DNA of 64,000 nt from CAVURS01 sp963795385 (GTDB lineage: Bacteria; Actinomycetota; Actinomycetes; Actinomycetales; CAVURS01). Location: positions 310,001 to 374,000 of the forward strand of contig CAWCHK010000003.1 in the NCBI GenBank assembly GCA_963795385.1. The letters are read 5' to 3'. Made by a program: the position numbers and the translations under genes. The notes beneath the pieces are model-generated. The model saw nothing but the letters and a program-made list of their open reading frames with translations. It had not been told where the DNA came from and did no database searches. Shown here in pieces: positions 1-7,805 of the stretch (position 1 is the first letter of the stretch; each line of letters opens with the position of its first letter).

Positions 1-908
1 GGGACCTGGTCTTCGCCTTCTTCGCCGACGAGGAGGCCGGAGGCGTCAAGGGCAGCCACTGGCTGGTCGAGAACCGGCGCGACCTGCTCGACGGTGTCAC
101 CGAGGCTGTCAGCGAGGTCGGGGGCTTCTCGGTCACCGTCGACGGCGCGTCCGGCGACCCGGTCCGCCTCTACCTCCTGCAGACCGCCGAGAAGGGGATC
201 AACTGGCTCCGGCTGGTCGCTCACGGCCGCGCCGGTCATGGCTCGATGATCAACCAGGACAACGCGATCACCCGCCTCGCACAGGCGGTCACCCGGATCG
301 GCGCGCATCCGTGGCCCCTCGAGATCACCCCGACCGTCCGCGAGTTCCTCGACGGCCTCAGCGAGGCGACCGGCGTGGAGTTCGACCCCGACAACACCGA
401 CGAGCTGATCGGCCGGCTCGGCACCATGGCCCGCTTCGTCGGGGCGACCCTGCAGGACACGGCCAACCCGACGATCCTCAAGGCCGGCTACAAGCACAAC
501 GTCATCCCGCAGTCGGCCGAGGCGTTCGTCGACTGCCGGTTCCTCCCGGGGCATGAGGAGTCGCTCCTCGCGACCATCCGCGAGCTGGCCGGGGACGGCG
601 TGGACGTCGACGTGCACCACCGCGACGTCTCACTCGAGACGCCGTTCGAGGGCGCGCTGGTCGACGCCATGGTGGGTGCGCTGCAGGCCGAGGACGCCGA
701 CGCCCGGGTCCTGCCGTACTGCCTCTCGGGTGGCACGGACAACAAGGCCCTCAGCCTGATCGGCATCCGCGGCTACGGCTTCGCGCCCCTGCAGCTGCCT
801 GCCGACCTCGACTTCGCGGGCATGTTCCACGGCATCGACGAGCGGGTGCCGCTGGACGCATTGCGTTTCGGCACACGGGTTCTCGGACGGTTCCTGCAGT
901 CCTGCTGA
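1..908 (+). CDS. M20-family metallo-hydrolase, 5'-truncated
   Basis: C-terminal part of an M20/M25/M40 metal-dependent peptidase or amidohydrolase; the start lies before the window. The frame is open from base 3 and contains the DEE motif (FFADEEAGG, first line), which supplies the catalytic Glu and a metal ligand in this family. The dimerisation region follows, and the protein ends with the family's terminal FHGIDERVP segment, whose His is a usual metal ligand. The substrate cannot be read from the sequence; peptides or acyl-amino acids are usual. It ends in TGA, and a hairpin follows before a convergent gene. Confidence 0.85.
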   Translation, partial: DLVFAFFADEEAGGVKGSHWLVENRRDLLDGVTEAVSEVGGFSVTVDGASGDPVRLYLLQTAEKGINWLRLVAHGRAGHGSMINQDNAITRLAQAVTRIGAHPWPLEITPTVREFLDGLSEATGVEFDPDNTDELIGRLGTMARFVGATLQDTANPTILKAGYKHNVIPQSAEAFVDCRFLPGHEESLLATIRELAGDGVDVDVHHRDVSLETPFEGALVDAMVGALQAEDADARVLPYCLSGGTDNKALSLIGIRGYGFAPLQLPADLDFAGMFHGIDERVPLDALRFGTRVLGRFLQSC

Positions 909-921
909 GAGCTTGGGAGTT

Positions 922-963
922 GTCAGCCGCTCCGGTAGGCAGGGCGCCCGGAGGAGCTGACAG
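922..963. terminator. Hairpin between convergent genes
   Basis: Arms 922-934 (TGTCAGCCGCTCC) and 951-963 pair at 11 of 13 positions around a 16-nt loop. It lies 14 bases after the M20 stop and 7 bases before the stop of the opposite gene, so it could serve both directions. There is no T run, as is usual in this GC range. Confidence 0.5.
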
Positions 964-969
964 GTCGAG

Positions 970-1170
970 TCAGGGAGTGCGCTGGACCCGGATGATCCGG
1001 CGCCGCAGCCAGACCCGGCGGGCACCACCCGCGTAGAGCCGCACCCGGGAGAGCTCCCACCGGCCGTACTCCGCGTGCTCGGCGAGCAGCCGGCGCGCGT
1101 CGGCCCTGGACAGGGTCCGCGGCAGCTGCAGGACGCGGTACTCGTAGTCGATCATCAGGGCCATTCTCAC
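970..1170 (-). CDS. DUF5703-family small protein
   Basis: A 66-residue basic protein containing YEYRVLQLPR near the N-terminus and ending RRVWLRRRIIRVQ. This matches my memory of the actinobacterial DUF5703 family, whose function is unknown. GTG at 1170 is chosen because a -10-like TAGCGG lies 7 bases upstream on the same strand. ATG at 1164 or 1155 is also possible. It is divergent from the acidic protein at 1194, and their promoters overlap in about 25 bases. Confidence 0.7.
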   Translation of the reverse strand: MRMALMIDYEYRVLQLPRTLSRADARRLLAEHAEYGRWELSRVRLYAGGARRVWLRRRIIRVQRTP

Positions 1171-1181
1171 CCAGGAGCCGC

Positions 1182-1187
1182 TACGGT
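1182..1187 (+). promoter_or_regulatory. -10 box (TACGGT), leaderless start of acidic protein
   Basis: TACGGT fits TANNNT and ends 6 bases before ATG 1194, which puts the predicted transcription start on or next to the A of the start codon. There is no Shine-Dalgarno sequence. Confidence 0.5.
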
Positions 1188-1193
1188 CGTGGC

Positions 1194-1619
1194 ATGAGTT
1201 CCGATCCGCGAGCCGCCCTCGCCACGCTGGTGTCCGCCCTGGAGCGGCATCTGGAGGCAGCCGGGTCCAAACGCGGCGAGAACGACCCGGTGGTCTTCGC
1301 TGCCTACCAGGACGTCGCGGAGGCGTTCGACGCGTACGACGACGCGCTCCTCGATGCCTACGACGAGGTCACGCCGCTCGAGGTCTACCACGAGGACGCG
1401 GAGGAGGACGACGCCGACGAGCTCGAGGACGACGAGGACGACGACGACGACGAGGACGACACCGCCGAAGGCTCCGGCCCGACCGGTGTCGCGGCCACGC
1501 CGGGCATCGGCAGCGACGACGGCGACGACCTGGACGAGCTCGACGACGACCGCGAGGGCGGGGCGAGCTACCAGGGCCTGGACGAGGAGGAGTACGACGA
1601 GGACGCGCCGGCCCGCTAG
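1194..1619 (+). CDS. Acidic conserved actinobacterial protein
   Basis: A 141-residue protein. The first 65 residues are a plausible folded helical part (SDPRAALATLVSALERHLEAA). The rest is a disordered, strongly acidic tail with a near-continuous Asp/Glu run at about residues 66-90. Similar proteins in actinobacteria are often labelled 'primosomal protein', but nothing here supports that role. No catalytic motif was seen. It is probably cytoplasmic and might act by charge-based binding to a basic partner; the function is unknown. Confidence 0.65.
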   Translation: MSSDPRAALATLVSALERHLEAAGSKRGENDPVVFAAYQDVAEAFDAYDDALLDAYDEVTPLEVYHEDAEEDDADELEDDEDDDDDEDDTAEGSGPTGVAATPGIGSDDGDDLDELDDDREGGASYQGLDEEEYDEDAPAR

Positions 1620-1659
1620 GGCCGGCCCCCGCCGTACCCGCCCGCTGGCGCCCCTGGCC

Positions 1660-1719
1660 GAGTCCGGGACCCAGGCCGGGAGCTGGTCCGGGACCTGGTC
1701 CGGGAGCTAGTCCGGGAGC
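1660..1719. repeat. 12-bp tandem repeat, five copies
   Basis: Five consecutive 12-base units resembling TGGTCCGGGAGC fill 1660-1719. The last unit and a half overlap the 3' end of the aldo/keto reductase, so the final residues GPLPD and its stop codon are written inside the repeat. Confidence 0.75.
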
Positions 1720-2663
1720 GGACCGAGCGTGACCTCGTCCAGCGCGGCCCGAATCGGCGCCGGCACCTCGACCAGCTCGCTACCCAGCGTCCCGCGCAGC
1801 TGCGCGGCGGTCCGGGCTCCCACGATCGGCGCGACCACCCCGGGCTGGTCCCTCACCCAGGCCAGCGCCAGCTCGGCCGGCGAGCAGTCCAGTCCCTCGG
1901 CCGCGGTGACCAGCGCGTCGACGACCTGCCGTGACCCCCGGTCCAGGAACCGCTCCACGAACGCCGCGAAGTGCGGCGACGCGGCCCTCGAGTCGGCCGG
2001 CGTCCCGTGCCGGTACTTCCCGGTCAGGACACCGCGTCCCAGCGGAGACCAGGCCAGGACCCCCAGCCCGTGAGCAGCCGCCGACGGCAGGGCCTCGACC
2101 TCGACGTCCCGGTTCACCAGTGAGTACTCCACCTGCGTCGCCACCAGCGGCACCGATCCGCGCAGCTGCTGCCAGGTCGCGGCCCGCGCGCTCTGCCAGC
2201 CGGAGAAGTTCGAGATCCCGACGTAGCGCGCCCGCCCACTCGTCACCGCGGCGTCCAACGCCGACAGCGTCTCCTCCAGCGGTACGGCGTCGCTCCACGT
2301 GTGGGCCAGCCACAGGTCCACGTGGTCCACCCCGAGCCGGGTCAGGCTCGCGTCCAGGGCGCCCAGCATCGCCCGCCGCGAGGTGTCGACGACCCGGTTG
2401 CCGGTGCGCCGCGAGATGCCCGCCTTGGTGCACAGCACGACGTCGTCGCGGCTGGCGTGCTCGCGCAGGAGGGTCCCGATCAGCTCCTCGGCCGCCCCGT
2501 CGCCGTAGCCCGCGGCCGTGTCCAGCAGCGTGCCGCCCGCGTCCAGGAACGCCGACAGCTGCTCGCGCGACTCGTGCTCGTCGGTGTCCCGGCCCCAGGT
2601 CATGGTGCCGAGCCCCAGCCGGCTGACTCGCAACCCCGATGCGCCGACGTACCGCTGCTCCAT
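1707..2663 (-). CDS. Aldo/keto reductase
   Basis: An NADPH-dependent oxidoreductase of the AKR superfamily: a 318-residue TIM barrel of usual length. The catalytic tetrad is visible: Asp48 and Tyr53 (LLDTAAGYGDG), Lys80 (LCTKAG) and His121 (LAHTWSD). The C-terminal half carries GISNFSGWQ and a phosphate-binding VGARTAAQL segment, as in AKRs that bind the cofactor 2'-phosphate. The substrate is unknown; it resembles the YhdN/potassium-channel-beta-like group. ATG 2663 follows a TAGGTT box by 8 bases. Its C-terminal codons lie in a tandem repeat. Confidence 0.9.
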   Translation of the reverse strand: MEQRYVGASGLRVSRLGLGTMTWGRDTDEHESREQLSAFLDAGGTLLDTAAGYGDGAAEELIGTLLREHASRDDVVLCTKAGISRRTGNRVVDTSRRAMLGALDASLTRLGVDHVDLWLAHTWSDAVPLEETLSALDAAVTSGRARYVGISNFSGWQSARAATWQQLRGSVPLVATQVEYSLVNRDVEVEALPSAAAHGLGVLAWSPLGRGVLTGKYRHGTPADSRAASPHFAAFVERFLDRGSRQVVDALVTAAEGLDCSPAELALAWVRDQPGVVAPIVGARTAAQLRGTLGSELVEVPAPIRAALDEVTLGPLPD

Positions 2664-2671
2664 GGCTCGAC

Positions 2672-2677
2672 AACCTA
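2672..2677 (-). promoter_or_regulatory. -10 box (TAGGTT) for aldo/keto reductase
   Basis: On the minus strand TAGGTT ends 8 bases before ATG 2663. This fits a leaderless or nearly leaderless transcript. Confidence 0.4.
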
Positions 2678-2718
2678 CCGACCGGCCTACGCCGCCCCGG
2701 GACGCCCGGCGGTGTCGT

Positions 2719-2724
2719 TAGGCT
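2719..2724 (+). promoter_or_regulatory. -10 box (TAGGCT), leaderless
   Basis: TAGGCT, then 6 bases, then GTG 2731. No ribosome binding site precedes the start. Confidence 0.6.
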
Positions 2725-2730
2725 CCGCGG

Positions 2731-3801
2731 GTGAGACTCGGACTCAACCTCGGCTACTGGGGTGCCGGCAACGACGAGGACAACCTGGCTCTCGCCCGCG
2801 AGGCCGACCGGCTCGGCTACAGCGTCGCCTGGGCCGCCGAGGCCTACGGATCGGACGCCGCGACCGTGCTCGCGTGGGTGGCCGCGCAGACCGAGCGGAT
2901 CGACGTCGGCAGCGCGATCTTCCAGATCCCGGCCCGGTCGCCTGCCATGACAGCGATGACCGCCGCGACGCTGGATACGTTGTCCCACGGGCGGTTTCGA
3001 CTCGGGCTCGGTGTCTCGGGGCCGCAGGTCTCCGAGGGCTGGCACGGCGTCCGCTTCGACCATCCTCTGGGCCGCACCCGCGAGTACGTCGACATCGTCA
3101 ACCTCGCGCTCTCGCGCAAGCCGGTCGAGTACGCGGGGCAGCACTGGACCCTGCCGTTGCCGGACGGGCCGGGGAAGGCGCTGCGGCTCACCGTCCATCC
3201 GGTCCGCGACCACGTCCCGGTCTACCTGGCGTCGGTCGGGCCGAAGAACCTCGAGCTCACCGGCGAGATCGCAGACGGGTGGCTCGCCATCTTCTTCAGC
3301 CCCGAGCATGCGGCGCAGTCGCTCGATGCGGTGCGGGCCGGCCGGGTGCGGGCCGGACGGGGCACGGATGAGGAGAGGTTGTGTGGTTTCGACGTCGTGC
3401 CGACGGTGCCTGTCGTCATCGACGACGATGTCGAGCGGGCCGCCGAGCCGGTCCGCCCGTACGCCGCGCTCTACGTCGGCGGCATGGGGAGCCGGAAGCA
3501 CAACTTCTACAACGCCCTCGCCGTGCGGATGGGCTACGAGCGAGAGGCGCGTGACGTGCAGGACCTCTATCTGGACCGCAAGCCGCGGGACGCGGCCCGA
3601 GCGGTTCCCCTGAAGTTCATCGACCAGACCTCCTTGATCGGGCCGCGCGACCGGATCCGCGACCGGCTCCCCGCCTACGCCGAGGCGGGCGTCACCACCC
3701 TGTCGGTCGCGGTCTACCAGGGCGACCTGGCCCGGAAGGTCCAGACCCTGCGCACGATGGCCGAGCTGCTCGACGAGTCCGGGCTCGGAGCGGATGCATG
3801 A
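2731..3801 (+). CDS. LLM-class F420-type flavin-dependent oxidoreductase
   Basis: A 356-residue luciferase-like TIM-barrel protein. The N-terminus MRLGLNLGYWG and the segment TLDTLSHGRFRLGLGVSGPQVSEGWHG (about residues 77-103) are typical of actinobacterial F420-dependent enzymes related to methylenetetrahydromethanopterin reductase and F420-dependent glucose-6-phosphate dehydrogenase. The substrate is unknown, and use of F420 rather than FMN is inferred from the group. The GTG start is set by the upstream box. The stop overlaps the uppP start by 4 bases (ATGA), so the two are probably co-translated. Confidence 0.85.
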   Translation: MRLGLNLGYWGAGNDEDNLALAREADRLGYSVAWAAEAYGSDAATVLAWVAAQTERIDVGSAIFQIPARSPAMTAMTAATLDTLSHGRFRLGLGVSGPQVSEGWHGVRFDHPLGRTREYVDIVNLALSRKPVEYAGQHWTLPLPDGPGKALRLTVHPVRDHVPVYLASVGPKNLELTGEIADGWLAIFFSPEHAAQSLDAVRAGRVRAGRGTDEERLCGFDVVPTVPVVIDDDVERAAEPVRPYAALYVGGMGSRKHNFYNALAVRMGYEREARDVQDLYLDRKPRDAARAVPLKFIDQTSLIGPRDRIRDRLPAYAEAGVTTLSVAVYQGDLARKVQTLRTMAELLDESGLGADA

Positions 3802-4637
3802 GCGCCATCGGCTACGGCGACGGGCTGCTGCTCGGGATCGTCGAGGGGGTCACCGAGTTCCTGCCGGTGTCGAGCACCGGCCATCTGACCATCGTCGAGG
3901 GCCTGCTGGGGCACAAGACCGACTCCGACCAGGTGACCGCCTTCACCGCCGTCATCCAGATGGGGGCGATCCTGGCCGCAGTCCTCTTCTTCCGCCGCGA
4001 CATCGTCCGGATCGTCGTCGGGTTCGTCCGCGGGGTCCGCAGCGCGGAGGCCCGTGAGGAGTTCGACTGGCGGCTGTCCCTCTGCGTGATCTTCGGCTCG
4101 ATCCCGATCGCGGTCGTCGGGCTGGCCCTGCGGCACGTGATCGAGGGCCCGTTGCGCAACCTCTGGGTCGTCGCGGCGGCGCTGATCGCCTGGTCGGCCG
4201 TCCTGGTGGTGGCCGAACGCGCGGCGACGCAACGCCGGCACGAGGAGGACATCACGATCAAGGACGCCGTCTTCATCGGCGTCGTTCAGTGCTTCGCCCT
4301 CATCCCGGGCGTCTCGCGCTCCGGTGCCACGATCAGCGCTGGTCTGCTGCGCGGGGTCGACCGGGTCACGGCGACCCGCCTGTCCTTCCTGCTCGGCATC
4401 CCCGCGCTCTTCGCCGCCGGCCTGCTGGAGCTGAAGAAGGCCCTGTCGACGCACGGCGCGCTCGGGCCCACGCTGCTGGCGACGGTCGTGTCGTTCGTCG
4501 TTGCCTACGTGTCGATCGCGTGGCTGCTGAAGTTCGTCAGCCACCACTCGATCGCGCGCTTCGTGCCCTACCGGATCGCCGTCGGCCTGCTCGTCATCGT
4601 CCTGCTGCTCACCAGCGCGCTCAACGCGACCGGCTAG
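3798..4637 (+). CDS. uppP: Undecaprenyl-diphosphatase
   Basis: An integral membrane phosphatase that dephosphorylates undecaprenyl diphosphate, recycling the lipid carrier for peptidoglycan and conferring bacitracin tolerance. It has 279 residues, the usual length. Both family motifs are present: EGVTEFLPVSSTGHL (Glu16, Glu20, His29) and PGVSRSGATISAG near residues 170-182. It has about eight hydrophobic segments, and a Lys/Asp-rich cytoplasmic loop lies near residues 140-155. It overlaps the oxidoreductase by 4 bases and ends convergent with corA, their stop codons overlapping at 4634-4637. Confidence 0.96.
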   Translation: MSAIGYGDGLLLGIVEGVTEFLPVSSTGHLTIVEGLLGHKTDSDQVTAFTAVIQMGAILAAVLFFRRDIVRIVVGFVRGVRSAEAREEFDWRLSLCVIFGSIPIAVVGLALRHVIEGPLRNLWVVAAALIAWSAVLVVAERAATQRRHEEDITIKDAVFIGVVQCFALIPGVSRSGATISAGLLRGVDRVTATRLSFLLGIPALFAAGLLELKKALSTHGALGPTLLATVVSFVVAYVSIAWLLKFVSHHSIARFVPYRIAVGLLVIVLLLTSALNATG

Positions 4638-5599
4638 AGCCAGCCGGACCGCTTGAAGGCCCAGAAGAGCATCCCGCAGAGCAACAGCATGACGAACAGC
4701 GTGAAGGGATAGCCGTACTGCCACCCCAGCTCGGGGAAGTGGTGGAAGTTCATCCCGTAGATCCCCGCGATCGCCGTCGGGACCGCGGCGATCGCCACCC
4801 AGGCCGAGATCTTGCGCATGTCGTCGTTCTGCCGGACCGACACCTGAGCCAGGTGCGCGCTGAGGATGTCCGAGAGCAGCCGGTCGTAGGACTCGATGTG
4901 GTCGACGCTGCGCAGCAGGTGGTCGGCCACGTCGCGGAAGAACGGCTTCGCGACCTCGGGCACGTGTGGGATGTCGTCCTCGGACAGGCGGCGGGCCGGC
5001 TCGATCAGCGGCAGGGCCGCCCGGCGGAACTCCAGCACCTCGCGCTTGAGGGCGTAGATCTCCTGGGCGTCGCTGCCCCGCTCGTCGGCGAAGACCCCGG
5101 CCTCCAGGCCCTCCATGTCGTCCTGGATCTCTCGGTCGATCAGGTCGTAGTTGTCGACGACGGCGTCCATCACGCCATGCAGCACCGCGACCGGGCCGAG
5201 GGCCATCCGCACCGGGTCGTGCTCGATCAGCTGCCGGACGGCGGCGAGTGGGCCGGCCTCACCGCGGCGTACGGTCACGACGAACCGGTCGCCCAGGAAC
5301 ACCATGACCTCGCCGGTCTCGATGTCGCTGGTGGCCTCGATGTAGCGCAGCGGCTTCACCACGACGAACAGCGAGGCGTCGTAGATCTCCAGCTTGGGCC
5401 GCTGGTGGCCGGTGACCGCGTCCTCCACGGCGAGCGGATGCAGCTGCAGCTCGTCCTTGACCAGGTCGAACTCCTTGTCGGTCGGGTCCTTCAGCCCGAT
5501 CCAGATCCAGCCGTGCCCCTCCTCGCGGACCGAGGCCAGCTCGTCGGAGAGGTCCGCGCAGGGCTGCCGGTGCCCGTGCCGGTAGACCGCCTGGTCCAT
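4634..5599 (-). CDS. corA: CorA-family divalent cation transporter
   Basis: A magnesium/cobalt channel of the CorA family, 321 residues. A soluble alpha/beta and coiled-helix funnel precedes two C-terminal transmembrane helices. The signature GMN lies between them (GIYGMNFHHFPELGW), and the C-terminus is basic (WAFKRSGWL). ATG 5599 is chosen because GGAG lies 8 bases upstream; GTG 5605 is an alternative. A longer open frame to 5788 overlaps the divergent phosphomutase and is rejected. Confidence 0.93.
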   Translation of the reverse strand: MDQAVYRHGHRQPCADLSDELASVREEGHGWIWIGLKDPTDKEFDLVKDELQLHPLAVEDAVTGHQRPKLEIYDASLFVVVKPLRYIEATSDIETGEVMVFLGDRFVVTVRRGEAGPLAAVRQLIEHDPVRMALGPVAVLHGVMDAVVDNYDLIDREIQDDMEGLEAGVFADERGSDAQEIYALKREVLEFRRAALPLIEPARRLSEDDIPHVPEVAKPFFRDVADHLLRSVDHIESYDRLLSDILSAHLAQVSVRQNDDMRKISAWVAIAAVPTAIAGIYGMNFHHFPELGWQYGYPFTLFVMLLLCGMLFWAFKRSGWL

Positions 5600-5625
5600 G
5601 ATCACGGCTCCAGGATGGCACCACG

Positions 5626-5631
5626 TAGCCT
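5626..5631 (+). promoter_or_regulatory. -10 box (TAGCCT), leaderless
   Basis: TAGCCT, a 6-base spacer, then GTG 5638. Only 38 bases separate the divergent corA and phosphomutase starts. Confidence 0.6.
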
Positions 5632-5637
5632 GATCCG

Positions 5638-6378
5638 GTGCCCACCCTCGTGCTCGTCCGACACGGCCGGACGTCCGCGAACGTCGCCGGCACTCTCGCC
5701 GGCTGGACCCCGGGCGTCCATCTGGACGAGCGGGGGCAGGAGCAGGCGGCGGCCGTCGCGGCCCGGCTCGCTGCCACACCGATCGCACACCTGGTCACCA
5801 GCCCGCTCGAACGCTGCCAGGAGACGGCCGCCGCGATCGCGTCCGTCGCAGGCCCACCCGCCAAGGCCGGCCAGCCCGGTGTCCCGCGTCCCGCACCCGT
5901 CGTCGACGAGCGCTGGGGCGAGTGCCGGTACGGCGACTGGACCGGCAAGCCGCTGTCGACCCTCGCGAAGGACCCGCTGTGGAAGGTCGTGCAGGGCCAC
6001 GCCAGCGGCGTGACGTTCCCCGGCGGCGAGTCCCTGCGAGCGGTGCAGGCCCGGGCCGTCGACGCGGCCCGGGAGACCAATGCCCAGGTCGCGACCGCCC
6101 ACGGGGAGGGCGCGCTGTGGGTCGCGGTCTCCCACGGCGATGTCATCAAGGCCCTGCTGGCGGACGCGCTGGGCATGCACCTGGACGAGTTCCAGCGGAT
6201 CGTCGTCGACCCCGCCTCGGTCTCGATCGTCCGCTACACCGACCTCCGGCCGTTCGTCCTGCGGGTCAACGACACGGGAGGCGACCTGAGTGCCTTCGCA
6301 CCACCGGCCAAGCGGCGCCGGACCCGGGTCAAGACCGGCAGCGACGCCGTGGTCGGCGGCGGCGCGGGCGCGACGTAG
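5638..6378 (+). CDS. Histidine phosphatase, MSMEG_4193-type phosphomutase
   Basis: A 246-residue member of the histidine phosphatase (phosphoglycerate mutase-like) superfamily. LVRHGRTSANVAG near residue 6 holds the phospho-accepting His and the RHG signature. Further conserved pieces are SPLERCQETA, DERWGECRYGDW (general acid Glu) and VSHGDVIKALLADALG (second catalytic His). Its position beside uppP and DUF3090 matches the order in mycobacteria (Rv2135c, from memory). The substrate is unknown. The TAG stop is also the first half of the -10 box of the next gene. Confidence 0.88.
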   Translation: MPTLVLVRHGRTSANVAGTLAGWTPGVHLDERGQEQAAAVAARLAATPIAHLVTSPLERCQETAAAIASVAGPPAKAGQPGVPRPAPVVDERWGECRYGDWTGKPLSTLAKDPLWKVVQGHASGVTFPGGESLRAVQARAVDAARETNAQVATAHGEGALWVAVSHGDVIKALLADALGMHLDEFQRIVVDPASVSIVRYTDLRPFVLRVNDTGGDLSAFAPPAKRRRTRVKTGSDAVVGGGAGAT

Positions 6379-6381
6379 GGT
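6376..6381 (+). promoter_or_regulatory. -10 box (TAGGGT) built on a stop codon
   Basis: TAGGGT starts with the TAG stop codon of the phosphomutase (6376-6378). A 7-base spacer leads to ATG 6389. Confidence 0.6.
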
Positions 6382-6388
6382 CGACGCC

Positions 6389-6970
6389 ATGCCGCTTTTC
6401 GACTACGACCCGCCCGAGCGCTTCGTCACGGGCACCGTCGGCGAGCCGGGGCAGCGGACCTTCTTCCTGCAGGCCCGTGGCGAGGGCCGGGTGACCAGTG
6501 TCGCCCTGGAGAAGCAGCAGGTCGCCGTCCTGGCCGAGCGGGTCGAGGAGCTGCTCGACGAGGTGGTCCGGCTGAGCGGTGGCACGGCGGCGGTGCCCGC
6601 GATGGCCCCGGCCGACCAGATCGACAACGACCCGCTGGACGTGCCGATCGAGGAGGACTTCCGGGTCGCATCCATGAGCCTCACCTGGGACGGCGAGCGC
6701 GAGGTCGTCGTCATCGAGTGCCGCGAGGTCGCCGAGCCGGACCCGGAGGACGACGACCAGGACGAGGAGCCAGACGCCGTCGACCCGATGTCGCTCACGG
6801 CGGCCGACGGCTCGATGCTGCGCGTCGCGATCAGCGGAGTGCAGGCCCGGGTCTTCGCCCATCGGGCCGCGGCGGTCGTGGCCCAGGGCCGGCCCCCCTG
6901 CCCCTTCTGTGGGAACCCGCTCGACCCTGAGGGGCACATCTGCCCGCGCGCCAATGGCTACCGCCGCTGA
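6389..6970 (+). CDS. DUF3090-family protein
   Basis: A 193-residue conserved actinobacterial protein (Rv2134c-type, from memory). It opens MPLFDYDPPERFVTGTVGEPG and has a central acidic stretch near residues 110-130. It closes with a small zinc-knuckle-like end, CPFCGNPLDPEGHICP, carrying three Cys and one His. A YjbR-like or nucleic-acid-linked role has been guessed for the family, but the function is not established. The start is fixed by the leaderless box. It overlaps the next gene by 17 bases, indicating coupled translation. Confidence 0.85.
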   Translation: MPLFDYDPPERFVTGTVGEPGQRTFFLQARGEGRVTSVALEKQQVAVLAERVEELLDEVVRLSGGTAAVPAMAPADQIDNDPLDVPIEEDFRVASMSLTWDGEREVVVIECREVAEPDPEDDDQDEEPDAVDPMSLTAADGSMLRVAISGVQARVFAHRAAAVVAQGRPPCPFCGNPLDPEGHICPRANGYRR

Positions 6971-7781
6971 GCCCGACGCGCTGACCCTCCTGGCCAACGG
7001 CCGGATCGAGGTGCAGGGCCGGCTCGTGGGTGCCTCCAACGCGACGCTCTACGCGGGCATCACCCTGGACGGCGTCGAGCGGGCCTGCGTCTACAAGCCG
7101 ATCGCCGGGGAGCGCTCCCTCTGGGACTTCCCCGACGGCACGCTGGCCGGGCGCGAGGTGGCGGCGTACCTGCTGTCGCAGGCGAGCGGCTGGGGTCTGG
7201 TGCCGCCGACGGTCTATCGGGACGGGCCGTTCGGGCCGGGCAGCGTGCAGCTGTGGGTCGAGCAGGAGTCCGACGATCCGGGCGCCGGCGTCATCGACGT
7301 CGTACGCCGCGACCAGGTGCCCGCGGGGTGGCTGCACGTGCTGGACGCGCAGGACGGATCCGGTGAGCCGGTCTCGCTGGTGCACGCCGACTCGATCGAC
7401 CTGGCCCGGATGGCCGCGCTGGACGTCGTCCTCAACAACGCCGACCGCAAGGGCGGCCACGTCCTGGAGGACGGGTCCGGCGGCCTGGTCGGCGTGGACC
7501 ACGGGCTGACCTTCAACGTGGACGAGAAGCTCCGGACGGTGCTGTGGGGCTGGGCCGGCGCACCGGTGCGGCCGGACGTCATCGAGGTGATCCGCCGGCT
7601 GGCCCGCGACCTGCGGGCCTGGTGCGAGCGGCCGGGGGAGGGCTGGGTCGACGAGCTGAACGAGTACGTCACCGGCGAGGAGATCCAGATGACCGCGCGG
7701 CGGGCCCAGCTGCTCACCCGGCGGGCGCGCTACCCGCGGCAGGCCGACGGCTGGCCGGCCATCCCGTGGCCACCCTTCTGA
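6954..7781 (+). CDS. SCO1664-family protein (kinase-like fold)
   Basis: A 275-residue conserved actinobacterial protein related to the PI3/PI4-kinase-like domain. ACVYKPIAGERSLWDFPDGTLAGREVAAYLLS (about residues 43-74) holds a candidate nucleotide-binding Lys. DVVLNNADRKGGHVL (about 160-174) and GVDHGLTFNVDEKL (about 180-193) resemble the catalytic HxN/D and DHG loops of that fold. No kinase activity is proven for the family. ATG 6954 is inside DUF3090 and keeps the conserved N-terminus. It always sits between DUF3090 and mshC in relatives I recall. Confidence 0.82.
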   Translation: MATAAEPDALTLLANGRIEVQGRLVGASNATLYAGITLDGVERACVYKPIAGERSLWDFPDGTLAGREVAAYLLSQASGWGLVPPTVYRDGPFGPGSVQLWVEQESDDPGAGVIDVVRRDQVPAGWLHVLDAQDGSGEPVSLVHADSIDLARMAALDVVLNNADRKGGHVLEDGSGGLVGVDHGLTFNVDEKLRTVLWGWAGAPVRPDVIEVIRRLARDLRAWCERPGEGWVDELNEYVTGEEIQMTARRAQLLTRRARYPRQADGWPAIPWPPF

Positions 7782-7792
7782 GTGCCGGTCGT

Positions 7793-7798
7793 TAGGCT
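7793..7798 (+). promoter_or_regulatory. -10 box (TAGGCT) for mshC, leaderless
   Basis: TAGGCT lies 7 bases before GTG 7806. It favours this start over the in-frame GTG at 7782, which would lie upstream of the transcription start. Confidence 0.6.
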
Positions 7799-7805
7799 CG
7801 CCGCC

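Noticed and set aside
1780..3501. 573-codon minus frame over the aldo/keto reductase and oxidoreductase
   Set aside because: It overlaps two well-supported genes and carries no recognisable motif.
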